Part shown: piece after piece, positions 1 to 12,445 of the stretch
Layout: each line of letters opens with the position of its first letter
Numbering within the stretch: the stretch's first letter is position 1
Assembly: GCF_958979055.1 (NCBI RefSeq)
Contig: NC_084889.1
Span: 33,857,951 to 33,921,950, forward strand
Source of the DNA: Alnus glutinosa
Lineage: Eukaryota; Streptophyta; Magnoliopsida; Fagales; Betulaceae
Reading direction: 5' to 3'
DNA: 64,000 bases
The notes under the pieces: model-generated
The model's input: only the letters and a program-made list of their open reading frames with translations
What the model was told of the DNA's origin: nothing
Database searches by the model: none
Made by a program: the position numbers and the translations under genes

Positions 1-730
1 GACCATAAGGAAAAAGACAAAAGTGCCCCAATTTGATGATGGATTGACTGCTTTCATCCCAATTTTATTTGATGCGTTTAGCTAATGTGCAGAGTTTTAT
101 TGGAGGCTGTAAAAATTTTACAGATGGTATGGATAGAAGTGGCTCTCTAAAAATTAATATTTATCTTTGAAATATATGATTTTTAGGTATATTCTTAATA
201 GATATTTTGATTCTCACATTAATTATTAAAAAATACGTGCTCTAAAAAAATAAATGTCAATTTAAGAAACTGAATTAAAAGAATTTATTCCTATACAATT
301 TAATGGAAAACTTTATCCTTATCAAATTGTGTTGAGTAATGCTAAAAACTACACTTTTATCCATCACTATTTAACTCTTTTTTTTTTTTTTTTGAAGATG
401 GATATTATTAATAAAACTGAGAAATTACAGTTGCTCAGCAAAAGCAAGATCACGGAGAAAAGATGGACACTCATCCCTCCAAACAAAATCCTGAACTATA
501 GACAAAGCGTGCTTGGCTAGAAAATGCGCCACTTGATTAGATAGCTGAACTATTTAACTCTATTGGTGTGGTAGAGCCAATCAGCCTTTCTTAGAAAAAA
601 AAAAAAAAAAAACTATGGGCTGACTGGCACTAATTACCATGAAACGAGTAATAAGTGGCACTGCCATGTATAAACTCAAAGTCATAGAAGGCGACCAAAA
701 TGACAAATTATTAGGAGAAATTATTGTTGC

Positions 731-861
731 ACAACTCTTGACACAACTCTAATTTTTATTTTTATTTTTTTTTTTAAAAAAAAACTAACAATTGGATTTG
801 TTTTCTTACATATCCAATGGTTGATTTTAAAAAAAAGTTGTTAGAGTTGTAAAGAAGTTGT
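731..861. repeat. Small MITE-like inverted repeat
   Basis: The left end begins ACAACTCTTGACACAACTCT. The reverse complement of the right end begins ACAACTTCTTTACAACTCTA, so about 17 of 21 positions agree. The interior is AT-rich and has no coding potential. This fits a non-autonomous DNA element of 131 bp. No clear target-site duplication was seen, so the superfamily is not assigned. Confidence 0.5.
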
Positions 862-1020
862 AAATGTATTATATCTCTATTACTAACGATAAAAAAAAGA
901 GTAATGAATTCAGTTGTTTAACAAATGTTTTAATATTCTTCTTCTCTCGGTAATTATAATTTAATATGTGAACTATTTCTTCTAAATCAAAATATTTGAA
1001 TTTAAGATGATTTAAAGAAA

Positions 1021-1201
1021 TGTTATTTCTCCAACTCCTGTCCAACTATCCAACTTTCAAGTCTAACAATTTTTTTTTTTTAAAAAAATCAATCATCGAA
1101 TACATATGTCTCACATGTAGAAAAATAGATCCAATAGTTAGTTTGAAAAAAAAAAGAAAGAAAGGTGAATAAGAGTTGGATAGAATTTGGAGAAGTTATC
1201 G
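1021..1201. repeat. Degenerate MITE-like inverted repeat
   Basis: The left end contains TTTCTCCAACTCCTGTCCAA. The reverse complement of the right end contains CTTCTCCAAATTCTATCCAA. The two agree at most positions over about 28 bp, with an AT-rich interior. The boundaries are approximate. Confidence 0.4.
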
Positions 1202-2114
1202 TGTCTCTTTTTGATATCATAGTAAGTTAATTAATATTCTAATAAAGAGTAATGTCATACACTCATCTTTTATCTCATTTAGTTGATGTGATACTGCTAA
1301 TTAATTTTTGATGTTTTTAATATTTTTTTTTTAACAATGCTGTTCAAGAACTGATTTTTTTTTTTTTTGAACAAAAACTGATTGATAATGACAAACCAAC
1401 AAAATAAAATAAATACAAAATAAAAGCATGGTTTGGAACATGCTAATTAATCTAATAAAATATGTTAAAACAAGGCCCTGAGAAAAAGTCTTCTATTGGT
1501 AGTCAGCGACAAAGCTGATGGAACTAGACATATAATTTCACGTGTTAAACTAAGTTGCTTAATTAATAATACAATTGACACTTTTAAGGTTGACAACTAA
1601 TTTAGCTGGCAGCCAGCTCAGCGTATTTCCGATTGGCTGAACATGTGGTCCACCAAAAAGGTCCTATGATTCATATCACACGCGACATTCACCGAAAGCT
1701 TAGGAAGGAAATCTATAAATAGAAAACATGTCAAAACAATTGAATAACCTTGTGTCATCCTCAATGGGTGGGTCCTTAAGATAGATGGTGGTTCCACCGT
1801 CGACTAAGTCTACGTGTGTACGTATGTTAACTGTCTATAAAAAAAAAAAAAAAAAAGAAGTAATTTTTAAAATTATTATTGAGCGTGTGATTGATCAAAC
1901 AATGATTTTCATCAAATGTTGATGTTAAAAGTCATCTCATTTTTATATGAATATTTGATAAACACTTAATATATATGTAATATTACTCGGCCTTTTATGG
2001 TGCTCGCAAAACCATGTTTTCTCTAAATAAGCATAAGTATTTCACCAAAAATAAAAAAAAAATAAAAGCATAAGCAACTCAAAAAAGAACAGTGATAGGC
2101 AGAGGCAAACCAAC

Positions 2115-2253
2115 CGGCCCCTGTCCTTTCCATTTAAATGGATTTTTTTTTTTAATTAAAAACAGCTTCTGATGTCACATTAGAAGCTCTTTTTATTAAA
2201 AAAATTAATTTTTCATTAAATCAGTCTGCTGGGGGACGGTAAAACGTCCCCCA
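2115..2253. repeat. G/C-ended AT-rich repeat, family member 1
   Basis: An AT-rich core containing the string GTCACATTAGAA is flanked by a CCCCTGTCC motif on the left and the small palindrome GGGGGACGG...CGTCCCCC on the right. The same core with a similar G/C palindrome occurs at about 21966-22107, in the chitinase promoter, so this is an interspersed family. It is probably a MITE; the ends are not exact. Confidence 0.45.
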
Positions 2254-3385
2254 AGTATCATTTCCCCTCAAAAAATATATTTCTTAAATGTGGATCCTAC
2301 AAAAAAATATTTTTCTCCTTTATATAACATCATTTTTTTTAAAAAAATAAAAATAAAAAATTACTTGAATATACTAACAAACATGCCAACAATATCTCCT
2401 AAATTGAACTCTTCAAATATTCTTAAATTTAACTCCAAAAATTTACTATAGTTGATTTAGCTAGCCACTTTTCAAAACTATTAAACACAAAACTATCTAA
2501 ATATTTGTCTACTTTAACTAAATATTCTAATTTTATTGATGAAATCAACTTTTGAACTCTTTGTCTTACAAATTTACTCTAGTTGAGAGAAAAAAAGAAA
2601 AAGTATGAAATATGAAAAATACTATAAAATCTTTAACTTTAACTTTTGGACTCTTTACATTTAGATAACATTACTTACAAGAGTTAAATTTAATATTGAG
2701 TATAGATTTTGTTAAATGATGTATTTTGTTAATTTTTTTTTGAGAAAAGCTATAAGTACAATAGAGTTCATTATGAATGGTCTCATGGGCTTATGATATG
2801 TAGGAAAAAGAATAAAAAAAAATAATTTATCATAATGATCTGCGTATCATTTTCTTTCCTACGTGTTTAAAGAAATTTCAACTTAACCTTTTTGTTCTTT
2901 CAACGAGCTAATTTTATTTGATTAAAAAAAAAAAAAAAAGCATAAAAAGTCATCCTCACCTTATCCATGAAGCTCTTAGAAGACAAGACTTGATGACAGG
3001 AAAAAGTAGGATTTTTTTATGTTTTATTTATTTATTTAGGAGAGGCCCTTCAAGTCTAATTTTAATAGGGATCTAGCTTAATTTTTAGACTGAAAAATAT
3101 AATATATTTAACTATATATATAAATATTTCAAAGAAATGTTTTAACTATATATAAATATATATATATACCTTGCTTTCGATGCGATTTACCTAAAGTAAA
3201 AATAGAAAGAATCTGCTTTCAGCCATATATATATCAGAGCCAAGTTGAGTTATTCATGCTAATATATATATTCAAAATGGGGGAAAGAGAGGTGAGAGGA
3301 ACCCCTCTATATCATATCAGGATTCCTTACAATTTATTTAAAATAATTATGTGAATTTAAGTTGTTTCTTGTATTCAATGACATG

Positions 3386-3628
3386 AAAAATGCTACATAT
3401 TAAAAATGTGACATGTTACTAACGAGAATTAAATATATTTTTATCAGGTTCTTACACTTAATGTCGTAGAAAAGCTTTGAACAAAAACTTTTTTTTATTA
3501 TTATTATTTTTAAAGTAAAGAATAAGCATATCTTCTCTTCAAAAGTGAAGAAAGAAATCTTTTTGGAATAATTTTTTTTTTTTTGTTGCCTCGGTAACAT
3601 GTCATATTTTTAATAAGTAGCATTTTTT
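3386..3628. mobile_element. MITE with ~33-bp terminal inverted repeats
   Basis: The left terminus (3386-3419) begins AAAAATGCTACATATTAAAA. The right terminus (3594-3627) is its near-perfect reverse complement, ending AATAAGTAGCATTTTT. The interior is AT-rich and non-coding. The right terminus is itself duplicated on the far side of the adjoining SINE, at 3732-3745, which shows that the SINE inserted into the end of this element. The superfamily is not assigned, because the MITE's own target duplication is not clear. Confidence 0.7.
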
Positions 3629-3731
3629 GTTCTCAATGGGTAGCTTAATCGGCTGTGGACCACACCTAAAAAAGTGTAGGTCACTAGTTCGAATCCCCCC
3701 CTCTTGTGTTGACATGTCAAAAAAAAAAAAA
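3629..3731 (+). mobile_element. tRNA-derived SINE with 14-bp target duplication
   Basis: This retroposon has internal RNA polymerase III promoter elements. An A box (TAGCTTAATCGG, 3641-3652) and a B box (AGTTCGAATCC, 3686-3696) lie about 33 nt apart, and the body ends in a pure A tail. The 14-bp direct repeat AAGTAGCATTTTTT flanks it at 3615-3628 and 3732-3745, as expected for LINE-mediated target-primed insertion. The body does not fold as a full cloverleaf and the 3' end is an A tail rather than an acceptor stem, so it is a short SINE and not a tRNA gene. It sits in the right terminus of a MITE. Confidence 0.8.
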
Positions 3732-3745
3732 AAGTAGCATTTTTT

Positions 3746-5849
3746 ACGCTATTTGATGTAAAAACATGATTGAATTCACGTAATTTGAGAATCTAAAATT
3801 TCTTTAAAATTATAGAGGATCTTAATCCTTCTAAATCCCTGCTCGACGACAGTCTTTAATTAAGCCATAAAATATTAATAGTGTTACTCACAATAATAAT
3901 AACAATAACAACAATAATGATCAAAAAAATAAAAATAATTACTGATATTACCATTATTGTAGATAAAATATTTGATATATTATTCAACCGTCTAGAGATG
4001 TTAGAAATTGTGATTATTAGTGTTGATACAGTTTCTAGCATGGTGACATGTTGCCTAATGATTCGCCTTGTTCTTCATGATCTGCAAGATAATAAACATT
4101 GTGTCGGAGGTGCCGACAATCCCTCTCCGATACCTAAGTCAGAGAATATTAATTGTAATTTTTAGAGCAACAGTGTACTTAAGATAATTGAGTCTAGGTT
4201 ATACTTGTTATAAACGTGTATTTATAGGCTGAGAGGTGACAACAAACCTGATGGCTTGACCTAATATTATTTAGGGCTTTAATTGTGGGCTGATCATGGG
4301 CCTGGTGGCCCATAACCTTTTTGAGTGGATAATTTCCCTAACAATTAGTGTTTTACTGATATTATTCTTAATGTTGATAAAATATTTCATATATTATTCA
4401 ACCGTCTAGAGATGTTAGAAATTGTGATTATTAGTGCTCTAATCCTCAACTAGTAAGAAGGGTAAGAAGAGATAGATTCTGTTCACAGACGGATTTAGGG
4501 GGGGTAGTATAGGCCATGACCCCCCTCCGTTTGTTAAAAAATTTGTTTTCTTAAAACAAAAACATTAACAAAATATCCAAACACAAAACATTTATGAAAA
4601 CACAAAAATAATTTTTATTTTTATATCAAATCATAACACTTTTTCAAATAAAAAACACCATTTGTTAAATACATTAACAAACAAAGCCTATAGTCTTTTG
4701 AACTACGGGCTACAGCACATACTGATTTGAATTTAAAACTAGAGCCCGGCCCGGCCCGGCCCGGCCCATCAATACGAATTGATACAACTTTACCCATAGA
4801 ATACGAGGGCCTTCAGTGGGCCAATCGAAATGTCTTAAAAGGGTTTCACTTGCTCAGAAAAAAAGTATGATAAATCCAAACTGTACAGAAATAAGGGTAG
4901 AATTTCTTTACATTAACCAGCAACTTTTGTTGTTTTTATGAAATTTTATCACACAAAAAAAATCGTTTTCTTGGTCCAATTTATAGACTAAGGGCATGTT
5001 TGGGTGAGATGCCTTTTTCAAATACTTTTCAAATATTGTTTTTTAGAATTCAAATTTTACTAAGATTTTATCTGACTTTTTCTAATTTTGTCTTCGGTTT
5101 TTTAAACCATCTAAACATAATTTCAAAAAACAAATTGTCTCGATATTCACAATTTTTGAATATTTTTCAAAAATAAATCGCATTTTTCAGAAAATACAGC
5201 AAACTAGATTGATATCCTAGTCCAAAACAGCATTTTTCACAAGCATAAAACATGCTATATCTAATTATCAATGGAAAACTTGAGTTGTCTTGAGGAAATG
5301 TAATTTTCTCAAGACAATGATAAATAAATACCATGCTAATTGCAGCTAAAGAAAGCACAGAAAATCAACTAACAAATATAGTGCATGTTTGGTTACTCCA
5401 AAAGTGTGTAGTCTAGCAAGTGAATATAAGACTATTGGGGCCAATAAGTAAATGAAACAAACTCATTTAATTTCTTATCTCAAACTGATGATAGTCTTTA
5501 CATAAATCTCAACTTTGCTAATTATACATGAAACCCAGATCAAGAAGCACATTTCTCTTGCATTAGCCGCGATCATTTTCTTTTTTTCCGACATTAACCA
5601 TAAACAACTGCAGTAGATCCCTACCTCAAAAATGGTTATCTGAACAGGATCTGGTACAAACAGAATATATGTGATTCCTATCATTTTGTGATCTTAAGAA
5701 ACATATCGGGCAAAACAGCTTAGCCGCCAAATACGGGGTCCATGAAGCAAGCAAGCATAGCTATTCTTGGAGAAAGGCCAACCATGCAAAGGAACCTATA
5801 TGCTGTGATTCTCTAATAATCAAATGAGGCGAAAGAACCCACTATCCTC
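3746..5849. other. Intergenic region with direct repeat and G/C-run repeats
   Basis: No gene recognised. An approximately 85-bp direct repeat occurs at about 3938-4022 and 4351-4436, bracketing about 330 bp that includes a short palindrome (GTCGGAGGTGCCGAC). At 4484-4520 a G-run/C-run motif resembles one at 58.2 kb. At 4743-4768 there is a (CCCGG)n-like tandem repeat. The part nearest 5849 lies just downstream of the ABHD17-like gene and may hold its 3' UTR. Confidence 0.5.
3938..4436. repeat. Direct repeats flanking a 330-bp segment
   Basis: Two copies of about 85 bp share the core ATTCAACCGTCTAGAGATG and end GATTATTAGTG. They lie at about 3938-4022 and 4351-4436. The segment between them is unlike either copy. 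This could be a segment inserted with a long flanking duplication, or remnants of terminal repeats. The class is unresolved. Confidence 0.5.
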
Positions 5850-8800
5850 TCATCTTCCAAATCTCAAGCACTTGTTGTGTTTGACTTGTGTAATACTTGA
5901 GTTCGAAGTGACTTCTTTCGTCGGTCTCGTGAGTGAGAGTTTCTCCATTGCGTTTATGAACTTGCGCAAGTGCTTAATGTACTCGGGATAAGTTTCGAGG
6001 TTGCAATGGCCTCCACCCTTGACCCATAAAGGATCATATTTTTCCTTGGAAAGTTCCCACAAACGCTTTCCATGGGACCAATCAACAATGTCATCATTTG
6101 TTCCCTGAAAATGATCCGTCAATAGAGATGCCATACCAATAGCAGTGAGAATGAATCAAACCAGAATCATATATCAAATCAAATAGTCATAGGCAAGACA
6201 GAAATACTGTGTAGGATGTAAGGCTATGGGTAGAGAATACTAGATCCAAGACATAATACAGTTCATGGACAAAGCAGAAGGAAATTGATATTCCTTTAAA
6301 ACAAATGACGAATCCTTCAATTGATCCTTAATGAAAAATTTCAGTTTACTGTTCCTGATTGGAGTTGCTTTATATAACATAATCTGGCTGTGCTTTTACT
6401 CCTTTCACCCGTATAACTACAATAACAACAAAAACATGACAGCACCTGTACCTTTAGAACATCTAAGGAAAGTTGCAGCTAGTGCTCTAGTCGCTCCTAC
6501 ACTTTAGTTTATCAGAATATCACGACCCCAAACCAAGTAAAAAGAAGACTTTTTATCATTGACCATTACACGCCTACACACGTGAAGTTCTGATATCTGG
6601 AAAAAAAAGAAAAAAGGAGACAACACAAAAGCCCGAGTTCTTGGTGTTTTAGCAACAACATCTACATCCTCATTATCTGACAGATTATAGACCACCTTCT
6701 TACCACATTGCAAGTGATATGTTACATTGACCAATCTCTACTTGTAGTATTCCTCCTTTCATTTATTGACTGGCATCAGATATATCGCCTTCAGGTTCTT
6801 AACTACCAAAAGCGTTACTCTTATTTATTTATTTTTTGTTTGAAAGGAATCTATAATGTTTCAAGTGAATTTTTCATATCTAAAGGAGAACTTGAAATTT
6901 TTTAATTGGATTTGTTTGGTTTGAAAGAAAGAAGAAGATCTACAAGATCTTTTTTGATGAATACTGTATTCCAAACCATAAAGACTCTATCATCATTCAC
7001 ACAAATACAGAGACTCCTGAAACTCGAGAATTGTTTTCTATTCTTCCATTTTATTGTATTAGAAAAGGATAGACTCTAATAAGATTCAACAGACAGAAGG
7101 TGATCAAACAGCCTACTATCATAATGCAAGCAATGAATCTCTGAAAAAGGGAGGAAAAAAGGAAAAAATAAAAAATAAGGATTTAAAATTCAACCATAGT
7201 TGACGATCTAAAACACAAAATATAATGGTGGTTAAATGTTTCTTAGTGCCTGCATCTAAGATGCAGTTGTCTGCGAATTGTTTGATGTGCTAACGGTAGG
7301 TGGGTCAACCATTCAATCAAATGTAATAAGATTCAACAGACAGAAGGTGATCAAACAGCCTACTATCATAATGCAAACAATGAATCTCTGAAAAAGGGAG
7401 GAAAAAAGGGAAAAAAAAAAACTTAAAATTCAAACAGAGTTGACGATCTAAAACACAAAATATAATGGTGGTTAACTGTTTCTTAGTGCCTGCATCTAAG
7501 ATGCAGTTGTCTGTGAATTGTTTGATGTGCCAACAGTAGGTGGGTCAACCATTCAATCAAATGATATCAAGCATGTTTATGAAAAAACTTCTGCAAAACA
7601 AAAACATGTAATGAGTAAAATGAATTCAGAAATGCCATGCTGTCGTATCTCAAAAAATAATAGGCAGCAAGCACAAGACTTCTAATCGACGATGTTACGA
7701 TATATTTCAGTAGATATAACTTCACTAAGAAAAGACATAAAAGCCAGAAAGCAAAGTTCTTTGGCTCCCAACACAAATGGAATGAACAAACTAATTAAAT
7801 CACAAGATTAAAAACAAAAAAAAAAACTTACATGTATAACTAAAACTGGACAGCTGACATGCCGTATTTTGTCTATATTCTGAAAAAGAATTGAAGCAGG
7901 CTTCCTCAATACAAAATCAAAGCTTGCAACAGAAAAAGAGCTCCAAAGAATACTTCAGTCAAACTTACTTTAAAAATGTCGAACCAAAATGTCATCTTGA
8001 CAGGATACAAGACCCGTATGCCTGAAAGAATGGCGCTATGAAGAACAACACCTCTCAACTTCTGTAACCGAGAAGCCAAGTGCACTGTTGGCCCACTTCC
8101 CACAGATTGGCCATACAAAATCAAACCCTCTTGCCTAATTCCATATTCGCTCTTCAAACAATTGTACACAGCCTCTATGTCGTAATATGTGTTGAACTCA
8201 GAAGGCTACCATAATTACAGAGATAACCACAATTAGCTCTATTAAAAATGCATATGAAAATTAAAAATACATGGGAAAATCACATGTTTTTAGGACATTT
8301 GTCCGTTTAATAAACTGGGGTTTGGGAAAATTCCTTCGACTTAGTTTAGAGGAAAACTTTACCTATAGACATTATTCTTCTGCTTCCATGTCTTTCCCCT
8401 TATTTTTTTTTTCCTTTTTTAAAGTTTGAGTTTTTCTTTTTTCTTTTAGAATCTTCTTAAAACTATTCTGATTAAAACTTCCAAGGCTATTTGGGAACTA
8501 ATTTTGAAGCCCATACTAGATTTCCAAAGCAAAGAGAAACTTCAAATGCAAATCATATTCAGGGAGTACTTACCTTACCAGTAGATGCTCCATATCCTGA
8601 ATAATCATAGCTGCAATATATCAATTACTACGAAGTAAATAAAATAGGAAAGGTAGTACTAATTAAGATTAACAATTTAATAAATACAACATCTCAGGCT
8701 CATAAATCTGATGACACTTATCGCATCCCAAGAAACGTCTTAACTATATGCACTCCCCAAGACAAAAATGGAACAAGCAACAAGCAACCAGGAAAAATAA

Positions 8801-9858
8801 AAATAAAAAATAAAAAATCAAATGGCTCTATTGCCCTCATTTCTTAAAAGGGTTCTTGTTAGAATTTCAATCAGAATACTAAATATTCTCCTCCCTTTTA
8901 TTATATTTTATTATTTTTCGTGGAGTAAAGACTCATAAAGCCAAATAAAACAAACGCAAAATAATTGCGAAGCCTGCGGCATAAAAGTTGAGCAGAGTAT
9001 TATATCACAAACAGATCCATGAATCCCCTTCTCATTAATAAACTCACAAATAAAATGGTACCATACATGCAAAGACAAAAATCAACGGGAGGGGGAAAAA
9101 CAAGAAGAACAAAAAAAAAAAGGATAGGAAAAATCCTTATGAGAAACAAAATCATATACAAAAAAAAGGAAAGTTTGGAGACTTGGCCAAGAGAAAGAAA
9201 AAAAAAAAAAAAAAACGCAGAGCATGACAAAGCAGAGAAGAAAAAGTTGGAAAATCAGAGCCAGAAGAATTGATTTCCATGCAATCACACAAGCAAAACA
9301 ATTAAAAATATATATATATATGCAAAACGACAAGGGATTCAAAATCCCATGATACAAAAATTAAGAATGTTTTTACAAATTGGGAATTGAATCCATTAAT
9401 TACCAAGAAAGTTTTTTTTTTTTTTTTAAAAAAAAAAAATCACTAATTACAAAAAAGTTAATCCAATAACCCAAGCCACAACGCATGGAAGATAACCAAG
9501 ACCAAAAAAAAAACCCAGTTGGCCTATGATCACAAACCACCCGCCAAATCCCGAAATACCTCATAATATTGACACGCAGGTGAGCCCTGAGCTCGATGAA
9601 GAGCTCGTGCATCTGACCCAGGTCAGCAGCGTTGCCATGCGAGTACAGCAGCGTGAACCTCGCAAAAGGGTGCTTCCAGAACATGGAAACGATCTTGTTC
9701 CCGCCTTTAGTGTCCAGCAAATGCACGTCCACGTTCTTATCCGCCGTCACCCCGGGGAAAACCAGCCTCCCATCCTCGTCTCTGTAAATATCATACGTTG
9801 GCGGGTCTGGTGGAAAGAAAGCGAACTTGGCAGCCACGCCCGCAGTCACATTGCCCAT
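5850..9858 (-). CDS. ABHD17-like alpha/beta hydrolase (5 coding exons, 291 aa)
   Basis: A serine hydrolase of the alpha/beta-hydrolase fold, most like animal ABHD17 depalmitoylases and their plant relatives. Coding exons on the minus strand are 9560-9858, 8574-8610, 7969-8205, 7832-7879 and 5850-6104. All introns are GT-AG, phases agree, and the total is 876 nt. The N terminus MGNVTAG resembles an N-myristoylation site, suggesting a membrane-attached protein. The motif [10 protein letters not shown] (residues 72-81) matches the oxyanion region. The predicted triad is Ser146 in GQSVGSG, Asp211 in GTNDD and His240 in GGGHCN. The exon 1 junction splits a codon (AG|C, Ser100) and restores the family motif [12 protein letters not shown]. 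The start is the first ATG of the conserved N terminus. It is known that ABHD17 proteins remove palmitate from proteins; that this protein does so is inference. The introns carry repeats, including a 247-bp tandem duplication. Confidence 0.93.
7081..7566. repeat. 247-bp tandem duplication in ABHD17-like intron
   Basis: Two adjacent copies, starting at 7081 and 7328, share the opening AAGATTCAACAGACAGAAGG and are nearly identical throughout, with small differences in an A-rich tract and a few substitutions. Both lie wholly within the intron between coding exons 4 and 5, so the protein is unaffected. The high identity suggests a fairly recent duplication. Confidence 0.85.
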
Positions 9859-11590
9859 TTAGCACCGACCCAGTTCAGAAATGGAGCCTATGGAGGCCAG
9901 GAACACAACCCTGCGATGGTTTAATCATATGGGGTTGAGATTTTCTCTTGGGTTTTCTGGAAAAAGTAATCAAAAAATAGTTTTTTTTTTCGGTTATTGT
10001 GAGTTTGTTTTCTTTTACTGGGGATGATGGAAAAGCAAACCAAGTGGCGTCAGATGAAACTAAAGAGAAGGGGTGGCAGAGAATAGATCCGATCTAAGCG
10101 GGTGAGCTGGAAGTGATGCTGGAGAGGAACAAGGACCCAAAAAAATGAAAACAAATTTTTTTAAAAAAAGAATTTGGATATGTTTTTGAGGAACATAGAA
10201 AGTTGGAGACAGTGGTTGTGGGAGTTCTGGTTGATGCTGATGATCTGTACAACTCTGTTTTTTGATTTTGAGGAAGATTGGGAGAAGACAGTTTTGGCCT
10301 CTCCATTAGATTGTGCTTTCTTTGTTGGAAAATAGTTTTTGGGGTTTTGCCCAAAAGCTTAAAGTTTGTTCATTATATTAAGGTTGATGTACTTGGTGGG
10401 ATTTGTCAAAATTGTATCTTCTTTGTGTCTTTTTGTGCCAATTAAGATGGTTGTATCACTTTATTTTAGTCCTAGTTCCATTTCAAAGGTACCCAAACCT
10501 ATTTCTTTCACATTTTTTTAATTGAAATTCTGAATGCTATAAGAATTCCAAATTATTATTGAATATCTCACCTACTTTGTGGGATTAATTTCAAATTTGT
10601 AGAATTATATATATATATATATTATTTTATCATTTGGAAAGAAAATAATAATATAATCCCTTCATACAAATGCCATCCATAAGAAAAACACTTGAATATA
10701 ATTATAGTTAGAATTAGATTGGTTGTGATTAAAACACGAATACCTTATATTATGTTATGGAACACATATCCCAATCATTGGTTTCTATTCAAGCCAAACC
10801 CAAAAAAATGTAACTTAGTGGAGCTGACTAAGGCACAAGAAGTTTTGTACAATTTTTAAAAATACCAACTAGCATAAAAAAAAAATTAAAAAATTAAAAA
10901 ATATTATATTATATAAAATAAATGTGATAATTAAATAAATAGAAAAAGTAGCATTATTTTTTTAAAAAATATTAACATGACAGCATTGACAGGCTTAGCT
11001 TGTGTGATTTTAAAGGACAATTTCGACTTTACATGGAAGCTGGTAGTTGGATGAAGGGATGTCCCCATTATCCAAAACAGGTGTTGCTTTTAATTTAATA
11101 ATTAAGATTAAATTAGAGGGTGATCATAAATGTAACAGGAAAAGGTGATCAACGGTTGAGATTTGGTCAAAGGCTGCTGGGATCTTCAGAAAGAGAAAGA
11201 GAGAGAGAGGTGGCAGATTGGGGGGTCATAACTGTCAGAGTCAGAGTCAGAGGCTCAGACATTCCTCAGTTTGCTTTGCTCAGCCAATATGTTTTACCAA
11301 AAGGGATGACGGTTGGGGTTGCCTTGCTTGCTTTGGAGACTGAGTCGATTCCACAACTGTCCTCTTCCACTTTGACCATAATTACCCATCTATCCTACTT
11401 TTTAGGATTATTATTTACTCTAGTTAGCTCACCAATGTTACACTAATTTAGGCAACTTAATTGAGGGAGTTGCAAAACTTTTTTATCCCGAGCAAATGGA
11501 TCTCGCATCTTAAACGGTTTGAATATCGTAAGCCCTAGAGCATTCTTTTAAGGCCGATTTGATTCTTATTTATCTTGAGTAGATGAACTC
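9859..11590. other. Upstream region of ABHD17-like gene and intergenic DNA
   Basis: The first roughly 500 bp should hold the 5' UTR and promoter of the minus-strand hydrolase gene. Open frames here on either strand have no family features. A GA-rich stretch lies at 11190-11210. Beyond about 10.4 kb the DNA is AT-rich with no gene recognised. Confidence 0.5.
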
Positions 11591-12103
11591 TGTAATGATT
11601 CAGGAAAAAGCATTAACTATATTTGCGTTATCATTTCAAAATAATTAGTTAATTTGAAACTTTCTTAGAAATTCATTATAAAGTCCAGTTTCACTTAATA
11701 ACTAAGCAATGTGAGACTTAGTACTAAATGACTATTTTTATAAACTACCCACTCTATGTAGGGTACTCATCTTCTCAATATGGGACCGGGGTGTTACAAA
11801 TTCTTCCTCTTAAACTCCTGACGCCCTCGTCAGGGCCACGCCATGCAGCACTCCAATACCACATGGCCTGGCGTTACTAGGTGGCTCTAATACCATTTGT
11901 AACGACCCAGGAAAAAGCGTTAGCCATATCTGCGCTATTATTCTAAAATGATTAGTCAATTTGAAACTTTCCTAGAATCTATTATGAAGCCCAATTTTAT
12001 CTAATAACTAGACAATGTGAGACTTAGCATTCATGATTATTTTTATAAACTACTCACTCTATGTGGGTTACTTATCTTCCCAATATGGGACTGGGGTGCT
12101 ACA
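11591..12103 (-). mobile_element. TRIM (miniature LTR retrotransposon)
   Basis: Two direct LTRs of about 207 bp (11591-11798 and 11898-12103) both begin TGTAA and end in TACA, and they align along their length. The internal domain is only 99 bp. Read on the minus strand, it starts with a primer-binding site ATGGTATTAGAGCC, complementary to the 3' end of initiator Met-tRNA apart from one change, and ends with a polypurine tract AAGAGGAAGAATT. No coding capacity is present, which defines a terminal-repeat retrotransposon in miniature that depends on enzymes supplied elsewhere. The flanks ACTC and ACTA may be a decayed target duplication. Confidence 0.85.
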
Positions 12104-12112
12104 ACTATCTTG

Positions 12113-12445
12113 TTAAAGTAACCCACATCGCTAAGATTTTTTTTCACCTTGACACTTTATAAGTCATGGTGTCACATTCTCTTTTAAGACGTCTTTTGAG
12201 AGTGTGAATGGGCCCATAAACTTTTCATAAGAAGCTACATGCATGCTTATTGCGATGATGGATATTTCCCTCCTGTTATTGTCCACGTATTTGGTCATTA
12301 ATTGCCATACGTGAGGTTGCGTGTTAAAGTGTTCTACATCGTTAAGATTTTTCTTTACCTTAACACTTTATAAGCCATAATATCCATTCATTTCTTAAAG
12401 TGTCTTTTGAGAATATGAATGAGCCCATGAACTTTTCACACGTTT
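12113..12445. repeat. LTR-like direct repeats with ACATCG motif
   Basis: Two similar units of about 120 bp (about 12113-12235 and 12322-12445) share TGTTAAAGT, the hexamer ACATCG, ACACTTTATAAG and GTCTTTTGAGA. This looks like the repeat ends of another small LTR-type element placed directly beside the TRIM. No primer-binding site is obvious between them, so the class is tentative. Confidence 0.5.

Larger units (their letters stand above)
1..3385. other. AT-rich intergenic region with small repeats
   Basis: I see no supportable gene here. The stretch is very AT-rich, with many poly-A and poly-T runs, and the short open frames in it are low-complexity and carry no recognisable domain. It holds two MITE-like inverted repeats (731-861 and about 1021-1201) and one G/C-ended repeat (about 2115-2253), listed separately. 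The rest is unassigned. Confidence 0.6.

Noticed and set aside
3629..3731. A functional tRNA gene, suggested by good A and B boxes
   Set aside because: No complete cloverleaf or acceptor stem, an A tail and a 14-bp target duplication are present, so it is a SINE.
9019..9357. Lys-rich and Phe-rich open frames on both strands
   Set aside because: They arise from an A-rich intron tract of the ABHD17-like gene and are low-complexity.
9526..9924. 132-aa plus-strand open frame
   Set aside because: It lies antisense to exon 1 of the ABHD17-like gene, whose protein matches its family closely; the antisense peptide has no recognisable features.
11120..11446. 108-aa plus-strand frame
   Set aside because: It includes a simple GA repeat translated as Glu-Arg and shows no domain; it lies in intergenic DNA beside the TRIM.
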